Shown here in pieces: positions 48,501 through 59,660 of a stretch of DNA of 64,000 bases (position 1 is the stretch's first letter; each line of letters begins with the position of its first letter). The position numbers and the translations under genes are program-made. The notes under the pieces are model-generated. The model saw only the letters and a program-made list of their open reading frames with translations, had not been told where the DNA came from and searched no databases. The DNA lies in contig OY723287.1 in assembly GCA_963210315.1 (NCBI GenBank), forward strand, positions 1,054,001 to 1,118,000, written 5' to 3'. This stretch comes from Rhynchopus euleeides (Eukaryota > Euglenozoa > Diplonemea > Diplonemida > Diplonemidae).

Positions 48501-50539
48501 CATACAGATGGAATCACATTAGCAGACAATGGGCAGAACCACTGGAATAACCACTTTTTTAAACAACGTCAGGGGGGTCCTTTGCTCTAAACGTGCTGAA
48601 CTAAAAGTGAATCCTGCCCAAAGTAGGGCGTCACACTGGCACGCTTTGGACACGCAGAGCGGCTGCCTCCATATTTTTTTGAACTATATCGTACCGTGCC
48701 CCAGATCCGTTCCGAAAAGCCGAGAGGCGTGCCTCAAAGGGGAAACCCCCGGCCTGGAGCTTGTTCGTCTGGCCGCACGGTGGCAGTGCATCATGTCACT
48801 ATCTTCCCTTCAGTCTGTCGCATTCTTTTGTTATGTTGATACTTCGGCAGTCCGGCTGGGCTGGGGTAGGGGGGGGGGGGGGTGGGGGGGGCTTTCTGAG
48901 TCGTATAGTATTAACTGGATGTTGCGACCACCCCACCCCACCCCACACCACTCGATCAGACCAATGATGATGATGCGCACACCGAGTGGGGTTCCTGCGC
49001 GTTTCCAACAGAAACATAGCCAACAGCAGCCCCTCTCACCAGGGGATGCTGCGAACACTGCTAAAAAAAGTGGTCCAAATCGCTCAAACTGAATGTGTCC
49101 GGAATGGTTGATTCAAGGTGGATGTGCTCCCGTGACACCGCACACGCACACAGTGTGGTCAGTACCCTAGCAAGAGTACGCCACGCAAAATCTGGTTTCA
49201 AAAGCACACACTCTCGCAGGGCAGGGCAGGAGGATGGATTGCCTTCCGGTCTACAGAGCACTCTCAGTGCTGAGCTGACTTGAAAGCAGTGGTGCAGACT
49301 GTGTCTGGAGGGGAGATCACAGGCCTGCACTCCCCCCGCCCTCCCAAATCATGCCCCGTTTTTCAAAATCCTTTACGTGTGTCTTGTGTGTGTAACCGGT
49401 GTATATCTCTGGTATCGCATCAGAAGCAGGCTGATCGGGTAGGCTATCTTTCGGCGCTGCTGTGGAACTTAAATACCCCAACCAATGCCTCATCAAATGC
49501 GGTGTTCTTCTGTATATTGTGCGTATCATATGTAGAGTGATTCTCAAACAAAATCCAACTTTGGAGGGATCTGCCCTGAAGTGCAGTATCGTGATCATGC
49601 CTGATAACACTTGGTCTGGCATGCAGTGGCAGTTTGACACAGAGTGACGGCCTTGCCTCCATCTCAATGTTTCTCCTAAAACAGAACACAGTGGTGCGTC
49701 TGAGAATGCGAGGGCTGCCGAGACATGGCAGGTCGATGCATCACAATGGTCTGGTGCCGCTGAAAAAGGTTGCTTTATGCAGTGCTGACGCAGTTCCGAC
49801 ACGGTTTTCAGGCGCGTCAGCGGTGTCTGCACTGCCCTGTGCTCTGGTAATGCGGCCACGCTACCAACCGGTGTCTTCGCACCCCTGTGTCAAAAGCTGT
49901 TAGAGCTTGAAGGAGACGGGTGTTGCTCGATCCCCGTGTTTTTTTTCTTTGTCGACGCCAAAACAAGAAGAATCACGGAGGGGGTGTATAAGCCGTGCCG
50001 TGCCTGATCTACGGTTGTAGATTAATGGCACAGACCCACACGCCCAACAAAAGGTGTTGGGCGCGTGGGTCAACATTCGGCACAGTGATATGATTTATGA
50101 ACCACATGCCTACTCCGCAAACCCGGTTGCCGTGCAACTGTTCATCGGGGTCGGGTGTGCTGTGATGACCCTGTTTTCAGTGAGCGGACCCCGGTAATTT
50201 GCATGTGTGTCTGTGTTGTCCCGAGGCTTTGTCACTCCACGAGGTTCAACATATCACATATCACTCCACGAAGTTCCTGAAACCCGCTGATCTCTGTTCC
50301 TTCATCGGGCAGGGGGGGGGGGGGTGGAGAGGCACGGCATTGTAGTGGTGGGGTGTGCACAGTGTGCACCCGGATGAAACTGTTGCCCAGCCCCTCTCAG
50401 ATTTTGCTTTTATTTTGCTTCCACATCTTATTTGCTGTTTGTCTTTTTATTTGTCTCTCTCCTCTTGACAGTCAACCTGCAGTGTGCCCCCTTTATGGAA
50501 ATGCAAGGGACAGCCACGGGATCCTGAAAAGTGATTTTG

Positions 50540-50767
50540 TTACGAGTTCCGAGCGACGAAGCGTAGCGAAGTCGCGAAGTAACGAAGTAACGAAGGAAAT
50601 CGTACGACTGAAGCTCTCTATGAATCCCACCTTCATGCCACTTCACAGGGGCTTCCACAGCCTTTGATACAGGAGTGTGCGCTCAACGAAAAGTATGTCC
50701 GTATCTGCCCTTTTTTTGCAGTTGCTGGGCTCGGCGTTTGTCTCTTCTTTTAGCGGAAGGAGTCCGA
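50540..50767 (+). repeat. Diverged AAATCGTAC dispersed repeat
   Basis: It begins 'tacgagttccgagcgacgaa' and contains 'gaaggaaatcgtacgactga' and 'gtgtgcgctcaacgaaaagt'. The 3' end is degraded ('agtccgattca'). Confidence 0.65.
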
Positions 50768-51107
50768 TTCAGACACAATTTTAGTCGGTGCAGTGGGAGG
50801 GGGAAGGGCATATTGACAGGACGTGCGATGTACCCATGAGTGGTCCACAGGGCCTGCTGCTGAGGTTACCGCCACACTGCCCATGGCAGCCGTGACATCA
50901 CCATCAGCCATGATCCGCATATCCCAGTGAACTGCCTCCAACACCTCCTGGCGGGGACGGTGAATTCCAAGCTGGCTCTGCACTGCTTCCAACGCAGGGG
51001 GTGCGGGGTGGGTCCGGGATGGGGTGCCGGAGGGATCAGAGGGAGAAGAGGTTCGAATCGACCCGGGAAAAATCCCTGAGGGCCTGCCTCAGACAACCCA
51101 GCTCTGC

Positions 51108-51219
51108 TCACCCCACCCCACCCCACCCCACCCCACCCCACCCCACCCCACCCCACCCCACCCCACCCCACCCCACCCCACCCCACCCCACCCCACCCCA
51201 CCCCACCCCACCCCACCCA
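51108..51219. repeat. (CCCCA)n / (TGGGG)n tract
   Basis: About 22 uninterrupted copies of CCCCA. The G-rich strand could form G-quadruplexes. It is not the common TTAGGG telomeric unit, and no chromosome-end context is seen. Confidence 0.9.
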
Positions 51220-51433
51220 CGCCCTCTCCTACAGCCTACATTGCCCACACAATGTGACACCACAACACGGGCCGGATATAGCACCGGATCTCAGGCACAA
51301 CTTACATAACGAGTGAAGGGAGTCCATTCTTGTTTGCTTCCTTCTGCTTCGATTTCAATACCCCCCCACACCCTCTCCCTCTCCCTCTCCCTCCCGTATG
51401 CTTATAGTGTGAATATCCCCGAAACGAAAATAC

Positions 51434-51971
51434 TCGCACCCCAAGGGTGTCGTCTACTTAACTACGCGGGCCCGCGGCCCGGTAGACTCCCCTTGTTTGA
51501 GAGAGGAGCTGCTCTGGTGGGGTGAGGGAAGTGACACAGGAGGAGGAGAAGGCGCAGGCGCCACACGGTCTGTAGCGCCCGGTGACGCGCTACGTGAGGA
51601 GGGAGGATTAAGGTAGGCCCGGAAGCCTGTGGGCGCGTGCGGTGACCGCGCACGGGCGGAGGAGGAAGAGGCACCAGAACGGGGCCTTTGGGGAAGGGCT
51701 GCGTCAACGGACACGCCGTCGGGAGGGGAGGTAGTAGGAGAAGGTGGGTCCGGATCAGCGGCGCCCACGTCAGCGTCAGCGTCAGCGGTGGGGATCACGT
51801 GGTCGACCCTAGGCCTTTGGGCAGGCAGTGCCGGGGTGGAACCGGTATGCGCCTCTAAGGCGGTGCGCTTCAGCTGCGCCACGGCGGGGATGGATGGCCT
51901 GACGCCGTCGGGTGAGAGCCTCCTACGAGGCTGCATCAGGTGGCGGTGGGGTGAGCCCGGGGAGCACACGG
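51434..51971 (-). repeat. Proline-rich coding segment, copy 2
   Basis: The minus frame (stop at 51454) carries the same 'VCSPGSPHRHLMQP', 'LPAQRPRVD' and 'SSSSLKQGE' phrases as 17478-17970, with substitutions and small in-frame length differences ('ADADADVGAADP' against 'ADADLGAADP'). That indicates the frame was once under coding constraint in both. Upstream the minus frame continues with 'VVDELHNVVNNAPLWAG', which may be part of the same protein. It points away from NDUFAF7, whose start lies just beyond. Confidence 0.55.
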
Positions 51972-52132
51972 TCTCCCTCCCCACCAAAGCCCTGACTTTT
52001 TCACAAAGCCTGGCGTGGGGTCCTGCCCAGAGCGGGGCATTGTTCACCACATTATGTAATTCATCCACCACACCGCACCACCAGGACGGGGGCACGGGAG
52101 GCGGGGGGTGGAGGTGTGCCCACCCATCCGCA

Positions 52133-55100
52133 ATGGCCTCTCTCTTGCGGGTGCTCCCGCGGCAGTCCGGGGGTGTGCGGGGCTCCCTTGCGGCGCAGCG
52201 GCGAGCCAACTCTCAGAACCCCCCTCCCGGCAGCGAGGGCGACCCTAGGCTCGTCGGCGCGTATGCCCAGGTGAAGTCGAAGGCTCACAACCACTTGCAG
52301 AGCATGCTGGAGGAGGAGAAGCACGGCCTCAATAAGAAGTGGACTGACCCCACCGACTGGACCCTGCCCAGGGACCCGGAGGCAGCGCGCGGCACTGTCC
52401 TGGAGGGTGTTGTGCGAGAAGGGAGGCTGCGGGAGGCCCTCCCCGACGATGAGTATGTGAAGATGATCCAAGGGGTTCATCCGGCGACACCGGACCATCC
52501 TAAGGCCTCTGGTGACTGGGCACTCGACCCTAACAAGTCGCTGCGATCGTTTGAGGTGGCGACGGAGGCCGACGGAGGGGTTAGCGGTGCAGAGCGTGTG
52601 ATGTCTCTGAAGCACGCGCAGGATGAAGCCCGTGTGGAAAAGCGGAAGGTCATGCAGGAAGTGGCGACAGACCGGATTGTCACACAGCTGAACCAAGGCC
52701 CTGGCGCTGCTGTGCTGACGCCGGAGCTCAAGGCGCGCGCTGCCGTTTCTCCCACCATCACCCCGCCCCGAGTGACGCTGGCGGGTGGCCAGTCCATCCC
52801 AACACCCACAGCCCGTCCGCCTCTGGAGACAGGGTTTGCTGTCGATTCGCTCCCGCCAACCTCAGACTATCCCATCCCTGTGCGGCTGATGACAAAGGAG
52901 GAGGAGGAGTACACGCGTGATGCGGAGGAGCAGGTGTGTGAGCCTTGCAGTTTGGGGCGCCCCTTTTAATTGCCACCCCCTCCCCCCCCCCCCAGCGGTG
53001 GCACTGTCGAATCGCGGTGGTGATGCTTTTCACGGGCGCATCTTTTTTCTGCTGGCATAATATTTTATCATTTGTTGCACCTCTCTTTCTTTGAATCGCG
53101 GTTCTCTCATGCTACGGCCTCGGAGACACTGCCCCCCGATATATCGCCGGCATAATATTATAGTTCGCTGCCCCAAACTACAATGAGAGGGGCCTTCGCT
53201 CTGTGTGCCGCACTGTGTGTCAAACTGAGTCACCTTACAGCCAGTGTTGTGAGGCGGCTCGTGAAAGTTTGGATTGGGAGAAGGTGCCATATGTCCCAAC
53301 CGATTCCAACCGATTTTTCCTCTTACTCCTGTCGGCCACTACCACCTTTACGTACCTCCATCGCCCCAACCTTGCAGCGCTTGAGCCAAATGGAAAAAGT
53401 GTATGACGACGCATACGAGAGATGGAAGGCAACAAAGAAGCTGGAGAAGAGCGCGCGGGATCGATTTGTCCCCCAGCAGCATCTTGATGAGCAAGGGGAG
53501 CCCATACCACTGACTGAGGATGAGAGTATGCCGTGATCTGCCAGTCGGGCTGGGGGGATGCGAGGGAGGCAAGGGATGGGGGGAGTAGCCACGAGCTATT
53601 TGCAAGAAGCGGGAGGGGATGCCATCCTGCCACACTGTGCACGCCACTGCCATCTCTCGCGCCAGTCTGGTGGTGGTCAGCGCCAGAGATAAACAGAGGC
53701 CCCGCGTCAGAGGCCCGTGCAATGCCTGTTGCCCTTTGTTTGGAATCCATGCGACACTCCATCACCACAGTTGACGCGGCAAACAAGAAGCACGCTGTTG
53801 CTATGGAGGAGCGTCGGAAAGCGGTAGACGAGACAGAGGATCCGCTGGAAGCCTTGGAGCGTGAACTGTACCCAGAGCGCTTCGACCAGCAGCAGGAGGT
53901 GGATGACGACGCTGCCGCGCTGGAGCTGCAGCGCAAAGCCCGCGCGAACAATAAGATGATCCCGAACGCGCTGACGTTGGAGATGAAGAAGCAGATCCAG
54001 ACAATGGGGCCCATCACGATTGCCAACTTCATGAAGGAGGCGAACATCAACCCGCGGTATGGGTATTACACAACGAAGAAGAAGGTTTTCGGGCGTGAGG
54101 GTGACTTCATCACCTCGCCTGAGATCAGCGTCATGTTCGGCGAGTGTGTCGCCGCCTGGGTCGCCGACACATGGCACAAGCTGGGGCAGCCGCGCAGGGT
54201 GCACCTTGTCGAGCTCGGAGGGGGGCGCGGCGCGCTGATGGCAGCGGTGCTCCGATCCCTCAAGGCGTTCCCGGCGTTGGAGGAGGCGGCACGGATCGGG
54301 ATGGTGGAGATCTCGGAGACGCTGATGGAGGCGCAGCGCAGCAAGATCACAGAGGTTATCGGCGAGGAGCGTGCCAAGGAGGTGGAGTGGGCGGATGACT
54401 TGGAGGGTCTCAGCGTGCACGACGAATCCATCCCGATCATCGCATTTTGCAATGAGCTGTTCGACTGCTTCGCGGTGTCGAAGTTTCAATACACCGAGCG
54501 GGGGTGGTGCGAGTGGCTTGTGGAGATCGACGACGACCCAGAGGTGCCGGAGCACTTCAAGTTTGTGCTGTCCAACGGGGAGACCTCCTCCTCCATCGCC
54601 TACCTGCCGCACTCCGTCCGGAACAAGGCGCGCGATGAACGGAAGCTCGGCATGACAGTCGAGCTGCAGATGCAGGGATACCTCTACCTAGACCGCCTGC
54701 TGACGCAGCTCGCCAACTCGAAGGGGTCGCTCTTGGTGGTGGACTACGGCGTGGAGGGGCTTGTTGAAGACTCGCTGCGTGGGATCCGCAACCACGAATT
54801 CGTGCACCCCCTGTCCAACCCGGGGGAGGTTGACCTCTCCGGCTTCGTGTCGTTCGAAATGCTGAAGAATGTCGTGGAACGGAGCGACAAGCTCCACAGG
54901 AGGATCCACGCGACAGATTCCATGTCGCAGGCTGACTTCCTCACACGCGTGGGTATTGAGGTATGTTTTAAGCTATTTCAAGCTATTGGGAGGGGGGGTG
55001 AGGGGGTGGGGGGTGGGGGAGGCGGGTCTGCCCCCGCCTTTCGCATATGAATACCAACCACGGGTGGCTCTTTTCTCTTTTTAAAGACGCAACGAGAAAG

Positions 55101-55477
55101 CGATTCCGCCAAAACGTGATGCGTTGCTCTGACAGTGCTCTTGTGTTGGGCGGATGTTTCAGGGGAGAGCAGCGCACTGGCTGGCGCCCCACTGTAATAT
55201 CAAGTGAGAGAGAGAGAGAGAGAGGGGGTGGGGTGGGGTCTTATGCTGGTTGGATCTTCCGGGAGAGAGACGACCTATGTCCACACCTCACCACCAACAG
55301 GCCCGGGCGGCGTGGCATCTTGTGAACGAAGAGTCGACACGAAATGCGGCGCGCATCATCCGGGAGTACGAAACCCTGACCAACGTTGAGGATGCGAGCG
55401 GGATGGGGAAACGCTTCCGGGCCATGTGCTTCAGCTCCAAGGAGCCCCACGGCCTCGTCCCGCCTTGCCCCTGGTGA
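52133..55477 (+). CDS. NDUFAF7: NDUFAF7/MidA-type protein arginine methyltransferase (mitochondrial)
   Basis: The proposed exons are 52133-52933, 53378-53525, 53711-54960 and 55301-55477 (791 residues); all phases agree. NDUFAF7 methylates an arginine of NDUFS2 during complex I assembly in the mitochondrial matrix. Diagnostic sequence: 'MGPITIANFMKEANINPRYG', 'GREGDFITSPEISVMFGE', SAM-binding 'VHLVELGGGRGALM', 'CNELFDCFAV' (in the place of the usual NExxDAxPV), 'LLVVDYGVEG', 'NPGEVDLSGFVSFEML', and a C-terminal 'MGKRFRAMCF' on exon 4. The first ~400 residues have no counterpart in the ~440-residue human protein. They begin MASLLRVLPRQSGGVRGSL, basic and mitochondrial-presequence-like. Either this lineage has a long extension, or exons 1-2 belong to a separate gene. 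The exon 3 acceptor is ambiguous (53665, 53680, 53686 or 53710). Confidence 0.85.
53190..53267 (+). repeat. Partial MITE-like repeat, GGCCTTCGCTC family, copy 5
   Basis: It has the left end 'ggggccttcgctctgtg' and the interior 'gttgtgaggcggctcg', and lacks the right inverted end. It lies within the first proposed intron of NDUFAF7 (52934-53377), supporting that interval as intronic. Confidence 0.65.
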
Positions 55478-56543
55478 TGAGTGGGTGAGGAGGGGGGTTT
55501 GGAATGGGGTGGTATATCCTCCCCCGCACCTATGGTGGCAACGTGTCAAAAATCCCGTCTCACAAAGCAGGATGGTGGTATCCCATGGGTGGCCGCGTGG
55601 AGAGCGGGTGAGGGTAGGGTGGGGGGGGGGGGGGTGCAAAGGGGGATGGAGCGGGGGAAAACGCCACACACACACACATACAGATGGTGGTGTGTGTATT
55701 CCTTTTGTGGCAGCGTAGATTGCACCATAGCGGACACACCCTCTCTCCTCTCTGCATTTCTTAGCGAAAGCCCCCCCCATCGCATATTTGCTTTGTGTGT
55801 GTGGGGCGAGAAAAGGAGTATGTGCCGGCAGTGGGTCTGTGCGGTGTGGTTGCATGTGTATGTGTGAGGCGAGACTGATATTTTTTTTCCCTTCACCTCC
55901 GTGCCGATGTCTCCGCTGATGCGGCCAAAGATATCTTCCTCTCCCCCCCCCACCCCCCTAACCCCCCTCCCCCCCCCGCTTCGTCCCTCCCCCTAGGGCT
56001 AATTATCTCATGCAGGGAGGCAGCACCCCATCCCCTCCCCCACCCCCCCACCCCACCCCACCTCACCCACCATATGAGCGGAAAGCCCACGAGTGAAGGG
56101 AGATCATTCTTGTGCTCCCTTCTACTTCTATTTCATTAAGCACACTCGTGTGAACGGAAAGCGCCCCACCGCAGCTGCAACCAAACGTGCTCTATACACT
56201 AACCCCACCCTTCATCAGGCTCAGGGTGTGATCAGTTCAGGGTTTTGTGTGTAGAAGCGTCAACGCAACAAACAAAAGGAAATTCACCAGAGCGGTTGTA
56301 GCTGTGAAGTGATAGGGCGCTTTATGCCCACCATATGAGCCGAAGGAATGCCCTCGCTGCGTTCCAGAGGGGGGAGGGGATGGAGGGGAGTGAGGCCTGC
56401 CTCTTTGTGCTTTGCTTCACCTGTCCTTTCAGTCGACCCACCTCCACCACCACCACCACCACCACTACCACTACCTCCACCCCCTCTCTCTCAGGGCAGG
56501 CACACGCGACCCCACCCCTGCCCCCCCCCCGCCCCCACCACCA
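55478..56543. other. Intergenic, no gene supported
   Basis: It holds a MITE-like tail fragment (about 55735-55785, 'tctgcatttcttagcgaaag'), C- and G-rich tracts, a TTCATCAGGC repeat copy (56180-56270) and a CCACCA/CTACCA run (56443-56480). The run ends in the AG (56493-56494) upstream of the next ATG. Confidence 0.5.
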
Positions 56544-58205
56544 ATGCTCCGCCTCTGCTGCGGCACTGCCGCCGCCCTGCGGTGCCCCACCCCCGGCGCC
56601 ACCCCGCATCTGCCCCAGATCCGCCGCAGCACGTCACACCTCCCTTTGGAAGACCCTTTGTCTGTGCACCACAGGCCGCCGCCTTCTCCATCTCCCTCGG
56701 GGGGCCACCCACACCGGTTGCAGCCTGCCCCACATGGGGCAGGTGCCCCAGGCATGGTCGGCCTGCAGTCCGACGGGGAAAACCCAGAGCTAATCGATGT
56801 GGGAGACGAGCATTCCCCTCCGTGGCTTGCACCTGGCGCGTCCCCTCCGGGATCCCTTGGGGGCGTGGGGTGTGGCACGGCTGTTCCGGCGGAGCATCTC
56901 CTGGCTTTTGGAGAAACGTGGCCTTACTATAAGCACCTGTTTGACTCCCCAACGCAGGGAACGCTTCACCGTGATTATGACGCGGAGAGGCTTGCTGACC
57001 CTGAGGCATACGCTGCTTCCGCATTAGAGGAGGCAAAATCCCATGAGGAGCTGCTGGGTATAGAAGGGGGTTCTGCGGTCTACCGCGACACCGCCACAGG
57101 GAAGGTCAGCCGTCGGGAGATGTTCTCCAGCGACGCGGCAGAGGTGTGGCAGATCCTGCAGGACCCGGCACTCCACGCCGCGGTGGATGCGATGGGGGAT
57201 GCTGTGGAGAGGAGCCTCCATCGCACCATGGTGGCCTATCTGGCACACCGGTGTGAGTATGTCCTCGGGAGGAAGGGCGGGGGTGTTGGGAAATCGCTGT
57301 CGGAGAGCCTCCAGGCTGCCTCGGAGTGCTCCGACCGGTTCTCCGAGGCGGTGCGGCACCTGGAGGAGGGGAAATACTCCGCTGCGATCTCCGGGCTCAA
57401 CTCCGTCAGGGCGAACCTCCCCAAATGGTTCGCTGCACACTCCGCCCTCAAGTGGCACGGGGTGTTCACCATCGAACCCGAGATCCCCTTCCCCCTCCTC
57501 GACGCGCGGATAGCCTCCCTGCTCGCCAAGGCATACGTCTCCTGGGGTCTGCCCGAGAAGGCCCTCGACCTGTCAGGCGAAGCCCTGTCTGTCTACCGCA
57601 ACATCGTCCCCCAACACCCTGCGTGTGCCGGTGTGGGGATGCGGGGGGCGCCGTTTATCGCCAAAAGGGATTACCTCGTCGCCCTGCATGCCTTTGGGAA
57701 GGCAGCTCTGGAGATGTGCCAGTTCAGAGATGCGATCGCAGTGGGGCAGGAGGGGTTGGAGCTCGAGGAGGACGAGCTGCAGTCGCAGGAAACGGTGATC
57801 CTGGGCCTGGATGGGGAGGGGCGGTTTGCCGAAGCGGCGGAGCAGCGCGAGAGGCTTCTGGAGCTCCAGCGGATGGACGAGGCCTCCCAGATAACAGCCG
57901 AGGTGTACTGCCGGGAGACGCGTGCCCTGAAGCAGGTCCGGTATCACAAATCGCTCCCCCGCTACATGCTGTCCCCCTCCGGCGACCACCCTCTCCTCGG
58001 ATTCGAAACCATCGATGCCTGCCTGCTGCCCTACCTGAAGCTCCTCGCGCGGAGGGGCGGCGGCGGTGGTGGTGGTGGTGGTAGTGATGTCAGCACCCGC
58101 TTCCCAGGCAGGTCGTTCATCACAGAGGATGAGCTGATTCGGCGGGACACTGCCGAGAAGGCGGCCAAGGACGCTGCTTCGGCGGCTGGTGCCAGGGAGG
58201 CGTGA
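56544..58205 (+). CDS. Probable mitochondrial helical-repeat (TPR-like) protein
   Basis: The 553-residue protein starts MLRLCCGTAAALRCPTPGAT, an Arg/Ala/Cys-rich, acid-free leader like a mitochondrial presequence. A proline-rich linker runs to ~125. The body (~130-520) is alpha-helical with TPR-like pairs: 'FSEAVRHLEEGKYSAAISGL', 'LLAKAYVSWGLPEKALDLSG', 'LVALHAFGKAALEMCQFRDA' and 'GEGRFAEAAEQRERLLELQR'. TPR solenoids are protein-binding scaffolds; the partner is unknown. There is a poly-Gly stretch at ~511-519 (GGT repeats). I choose this ATG because upstream sequence is microsatellite-derived; an AG (56493-56494) after pyrimidine-rich sequence lies 50 bases upstream. It follows NDUFAF7 on the same strand. 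No closer family is recognised. Confidence 0.7.
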   Translation: MLRLCCGTAAALRCPTPGATPHLPQIRRSTSHLPLEDPLSVHHRPPPSPSPSGGHPHRLQPAPHGAGAPGMVGLQSDGENPELIDVGDEHSPPWLAPGASPPGSLGGVGCGTAVPAEHLLAFGETWPYYKHLFDSPTQGTLHRDYDAERLADPEAYAASALEEAKSHEELLGIEGGSAVYRDTATGKVSRREMFSSDAAEVWQILQDPALHAAVDAMGDAVERSLHRTMVAYLAHRCEYVLGRKGGGVGKSLSESLQAASECSDRFSEAVRHLEEGKYSAAISGLNSVRANLPKWFAAHSALKWHGVFTIEPEIPFPLLDARIASLLAKAYVSWGLPEKALDLSGEALSVYRNIVPQHPACAGVGMRGAPFIAKRDYLVALHAFGKAALEMCQFRDAIAVGQEGLELEEDELQSQETVILGLDGEGRFAEAAEQRERLLELQRMDEASQITAEVYCRETRALKQVRYHKSLPRYMLSPSGDHPLLGFETIDACLLPYLKLLARRGGGGGGGGGSDVSTRFPGRSFITEDELIRRDTAEKAAKDAASAAGAREA

Positions 58206-59660
58206 GGTGGTGGTGTGCTGAGCAGTGGGGAGTGTTGCGTCGGGGCGGGGGTGGGGGGAGGGAGGGTGTTCGCTGTGGTCCGCAGCACTGCAGAAAGAGT
58301 TTCATCTGCGTGTGTGTGTGTGTCTGGATGGGTGGGTGGTGTAGATATTGCATATTCGCATCGAACAAAGGGGCAGGCCCCCCCGCCCCGTGTATTCTTT
58401 GCCACAAAAAAAAGTTTCCGTGTTGACACCAGGCTTGCTCCTAACATGGAATACGGAATACACTCTCCGAAATTTCTCGATTTTTTTCTAAGGATTTTTA
58501 GGAGGGGAAATGTATTTTTTTCTAAGGATTTTCCTTAGGAAACTTTTTCCGAGGGGGGGGGGGGTGGGGATGAGCCCTCCAGACACCCGCCCCGTATCTG
58601 TTTCTTCCCGGCAGCCAAAAAACCGGTGTTCTTTCCACACAAGACCCAGATGTTCACTACCGTGGCCTCCGGCGGCTGGGGGGCTCCGCCCCCCAGACCC
58701 CCCTGTGGCTTGTGCCTGTCTTGTCACCAAGTCCTTACGCGTATGCCACTATGGCATGTCAAGAAGGGGTGTCGTTGGAAAAAACGGTCCCGAAACCCAT
58801 TATTTGCTTTCATCCGGCAGCTGATGATGGCGGGATCACTGGCCACAGGAGAGATGAGCCGTGGACGCCGGATACCCCATCTAGCGAGTCGAACCAGTGG
58901 GAACTGTCAGGTGGCGCCGACCCTATAGGAGGTCATCAGGCCGCGCAACGCCTCATGCTGTTGAGGCAACCATCGCATGTATCGGTCGTACGCGCCTTAC
59001 AGCACAATGAAAACAGGGCGGTCATTGCCGACATTTTGTTTGGCCGAGGATGGCGAGCTACCGGACCTGGGGCTGCCAGTGGTGGTCTCGATCGAGGAGG
59101 CCTTCACCATGCAGTTCCGGTTGCGGCAGTCGTGCCGAAACGAGCGACCATGAGTGACTTGTGACAGAATTTTCCAAGGCATTGCACTGCGTGAGGTTGT
59201 GGGACTGGCACAGGGAACTGCTGGGTCCGAAATCCAAGGCAAAAATCCTTAGAAAAAAGCAGGAATACATTTCCGGGATTTTGGCTATTTTTCAAGGAAT
59301 ACGGAGCAAGCCTGGTTGACACTGTGTGTGTGCCTCGGTGCGTTCTGCTTCCACACTCGCATCCTTGGTGCCGTGAGACACTGTTGCTTGCTACTTGCCC
59401 CTCTCCCGCCCATCCATGTGGTGCAAACTGAGCATTGCCAGTGGATGCCGGTTCGAAGGAGATCCTCTTCTCAGGAGCAGGTGCCTCCAGCGCGTGCCCT
59501 CCCACAGGAGCAGCAGCAGAGTGCATTGCGCAGAGTTTCCCAAAGAACACAGTGGGGTTTGGGTTCCAGGAATAATATGCTCGGTTTGTCAACTTTGATA
59601 TCACGAAGGCATGCACCACACTGCATCCAACGCAACACCCACGCAGGGCTTAGAGGCACA
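58206..59660. other. Intergenic, repeats
   Basis: It contains 'ctaaggattttt' repeats (58486-58545), a G run (58551-58562) and a GC-hairpin copy (58648-58710). The rest, including an in-frame extension upstream of the PITH gene (59316-59660), lacks protein-like character. Confidence 0.5.
58648..58710 (+). repeat. GC-hairpin dispersed repeat
   Basis: A plus-strand copy of the family described at 5719-5780. The following 'tgtgcctgtcttgtcaccaa' also matches the copy at 23043-23096 ('tgtgcctgtcttgtccccaa'). Confidence 0.75.

Larger units (their letters stand above)
46842..52132. other. Repeat-rich intergenic region
   Basis: No host gene is supported. It contains 'gcgtcgaccca' satellite-like units in both orientations (46890-47095), a GC-hairpin copy (47118-47185), the dispersed repeats at 47799-48013 and 50540-50767, a MITE (48199-48312), a TTCATCAGGC repeat (48428-48500) and the (CCCCA)n tract (51108-51219). 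The proline-rich copy 2 (51434-51971, minus) also lies here. A phrase at 51313-51350 ('gtgaagggagtccattcttg') recurs at 56094. Confidence 0.55.

Noticed and set aside
51040-51075. tRNA-like B box (ggttcgaatcg)
   Set aside because: No A box at the right spacing, no cloverleaf stems and no CCA-side acceptor pairing in the upstream 70 bases.
51108-51219. Telomeric or subtelomeric repeat
   Set aside because: The unit CCCCA is internal, flanked by ordinary repeats, and differs from known TTAGGG-type units.
53533-53710. Coding sequence immediately upstream of NDUFAF7 exon 3
   Set aside because: It is open in frame but composition is intron-like, and exon 2 ends in a GTATGC donor at 53526; the exact acceptor among several AGs remains uncertain.
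59316-59660. N-terminal extension of the PITH protein
   Set aside because: It has no similarity to the family, whose His/Gly-rich start aligns with the ATG at 59661.
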